From positions 1-5,270 of the forward strand of contig DAOVZP010000146.1 of NCBI GenBank assembly GCA_030635045.1: a DNA stretch of 5,270 bases, given 5' to 3'. A model generated the notes under the pieces. That model saw only the letters and a list, made by a program, of their open reading frames with translations. It did not search any database and was not told the DNA's origin. This document shows positions 5,266-5,270 of the stretch, in pieces. The translations under genes and the position numbers were made by a program. The stretch comes from Bacteroidota bacterium (lineage in GTDB: Bacteria; Bacteroidota; Bacteroidia; Bacteroidales; B18-G4). The stretch's first letter is position 1. Each line of letters starts with the position of its first letter.

Positions 5266-5270
5266 GGCGA

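Overview
The window looks like an ordinary stretch of chromosome from a member of the Bacteroidota, probably a Bacteroidales or Flavobacteriia-type environmental lineage. The evidence is the gene order rpsF-rpsR-rplI with no ssb or priB in between, and a textbook Bacteroidota promoter (TTTG, 19 bp, TAnnTTTG) ahead of rpsF. Most starts are A-rich and lack a Shine-Dalgarno sequence, and there is a secreted M28 peptidase with a C-terminal PDZ domain.

Layout. Positions 1-132 hold two abutting short tandem arrays: six 9-bp units, then about ten 7-bp units. They lie just upstream of the promoter for rpsF (bS6), rpsR (bS18) and rplI (bL9), which run on the + strand from 241 to 1358 and end at a strong intrinsic terminator at 1386-1422. 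Three genes on the - strand face that operon. In transcription order they are a short-chain dehydrogenase/reductase (4544 to 3717), a secreted M28 metallopeptidase with PA and PDZ regions (3652 to 1877) and a four-helix GtrA-family membrane protein (1832 to 1431). The rplI terminator hairpin sits in the convergent gap and may also help end the gtrA transcript.

From 4545 to the right edge (726 bases) I find no credible gene. This stretch holds an imperfect hairpin and then two direct copies, 276 bp apart, of a roughly 250-bp non-coding element. Each copy has a small 5' pair of alternative hairpins and two consecutive + strand terminator hairpins. Every difference between the copies that falls in a hairpin is in a loop and none is in a stem. 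There is no + strand gene upstream for these terminators to end. This is the most unusual part of the window and may be a duplicated small-RNA locus or a dispersed structured repeat. The last 30 bases show another 7-bp periodic pattern.

How the genes relate. bS6 and bS18 are neighbours on the 30S platform. In Bacteroidota they form, with bS21, the pocket that hides the 16S 3' tail and disables Shine-Dalgarno recognition. It is therefore notable that rplI in this operon carries a clean AGGAGG. The three - strand genes share a direction but no clear pathway. No defence system, mobile-element gene, tRNA or rRNA is visible.
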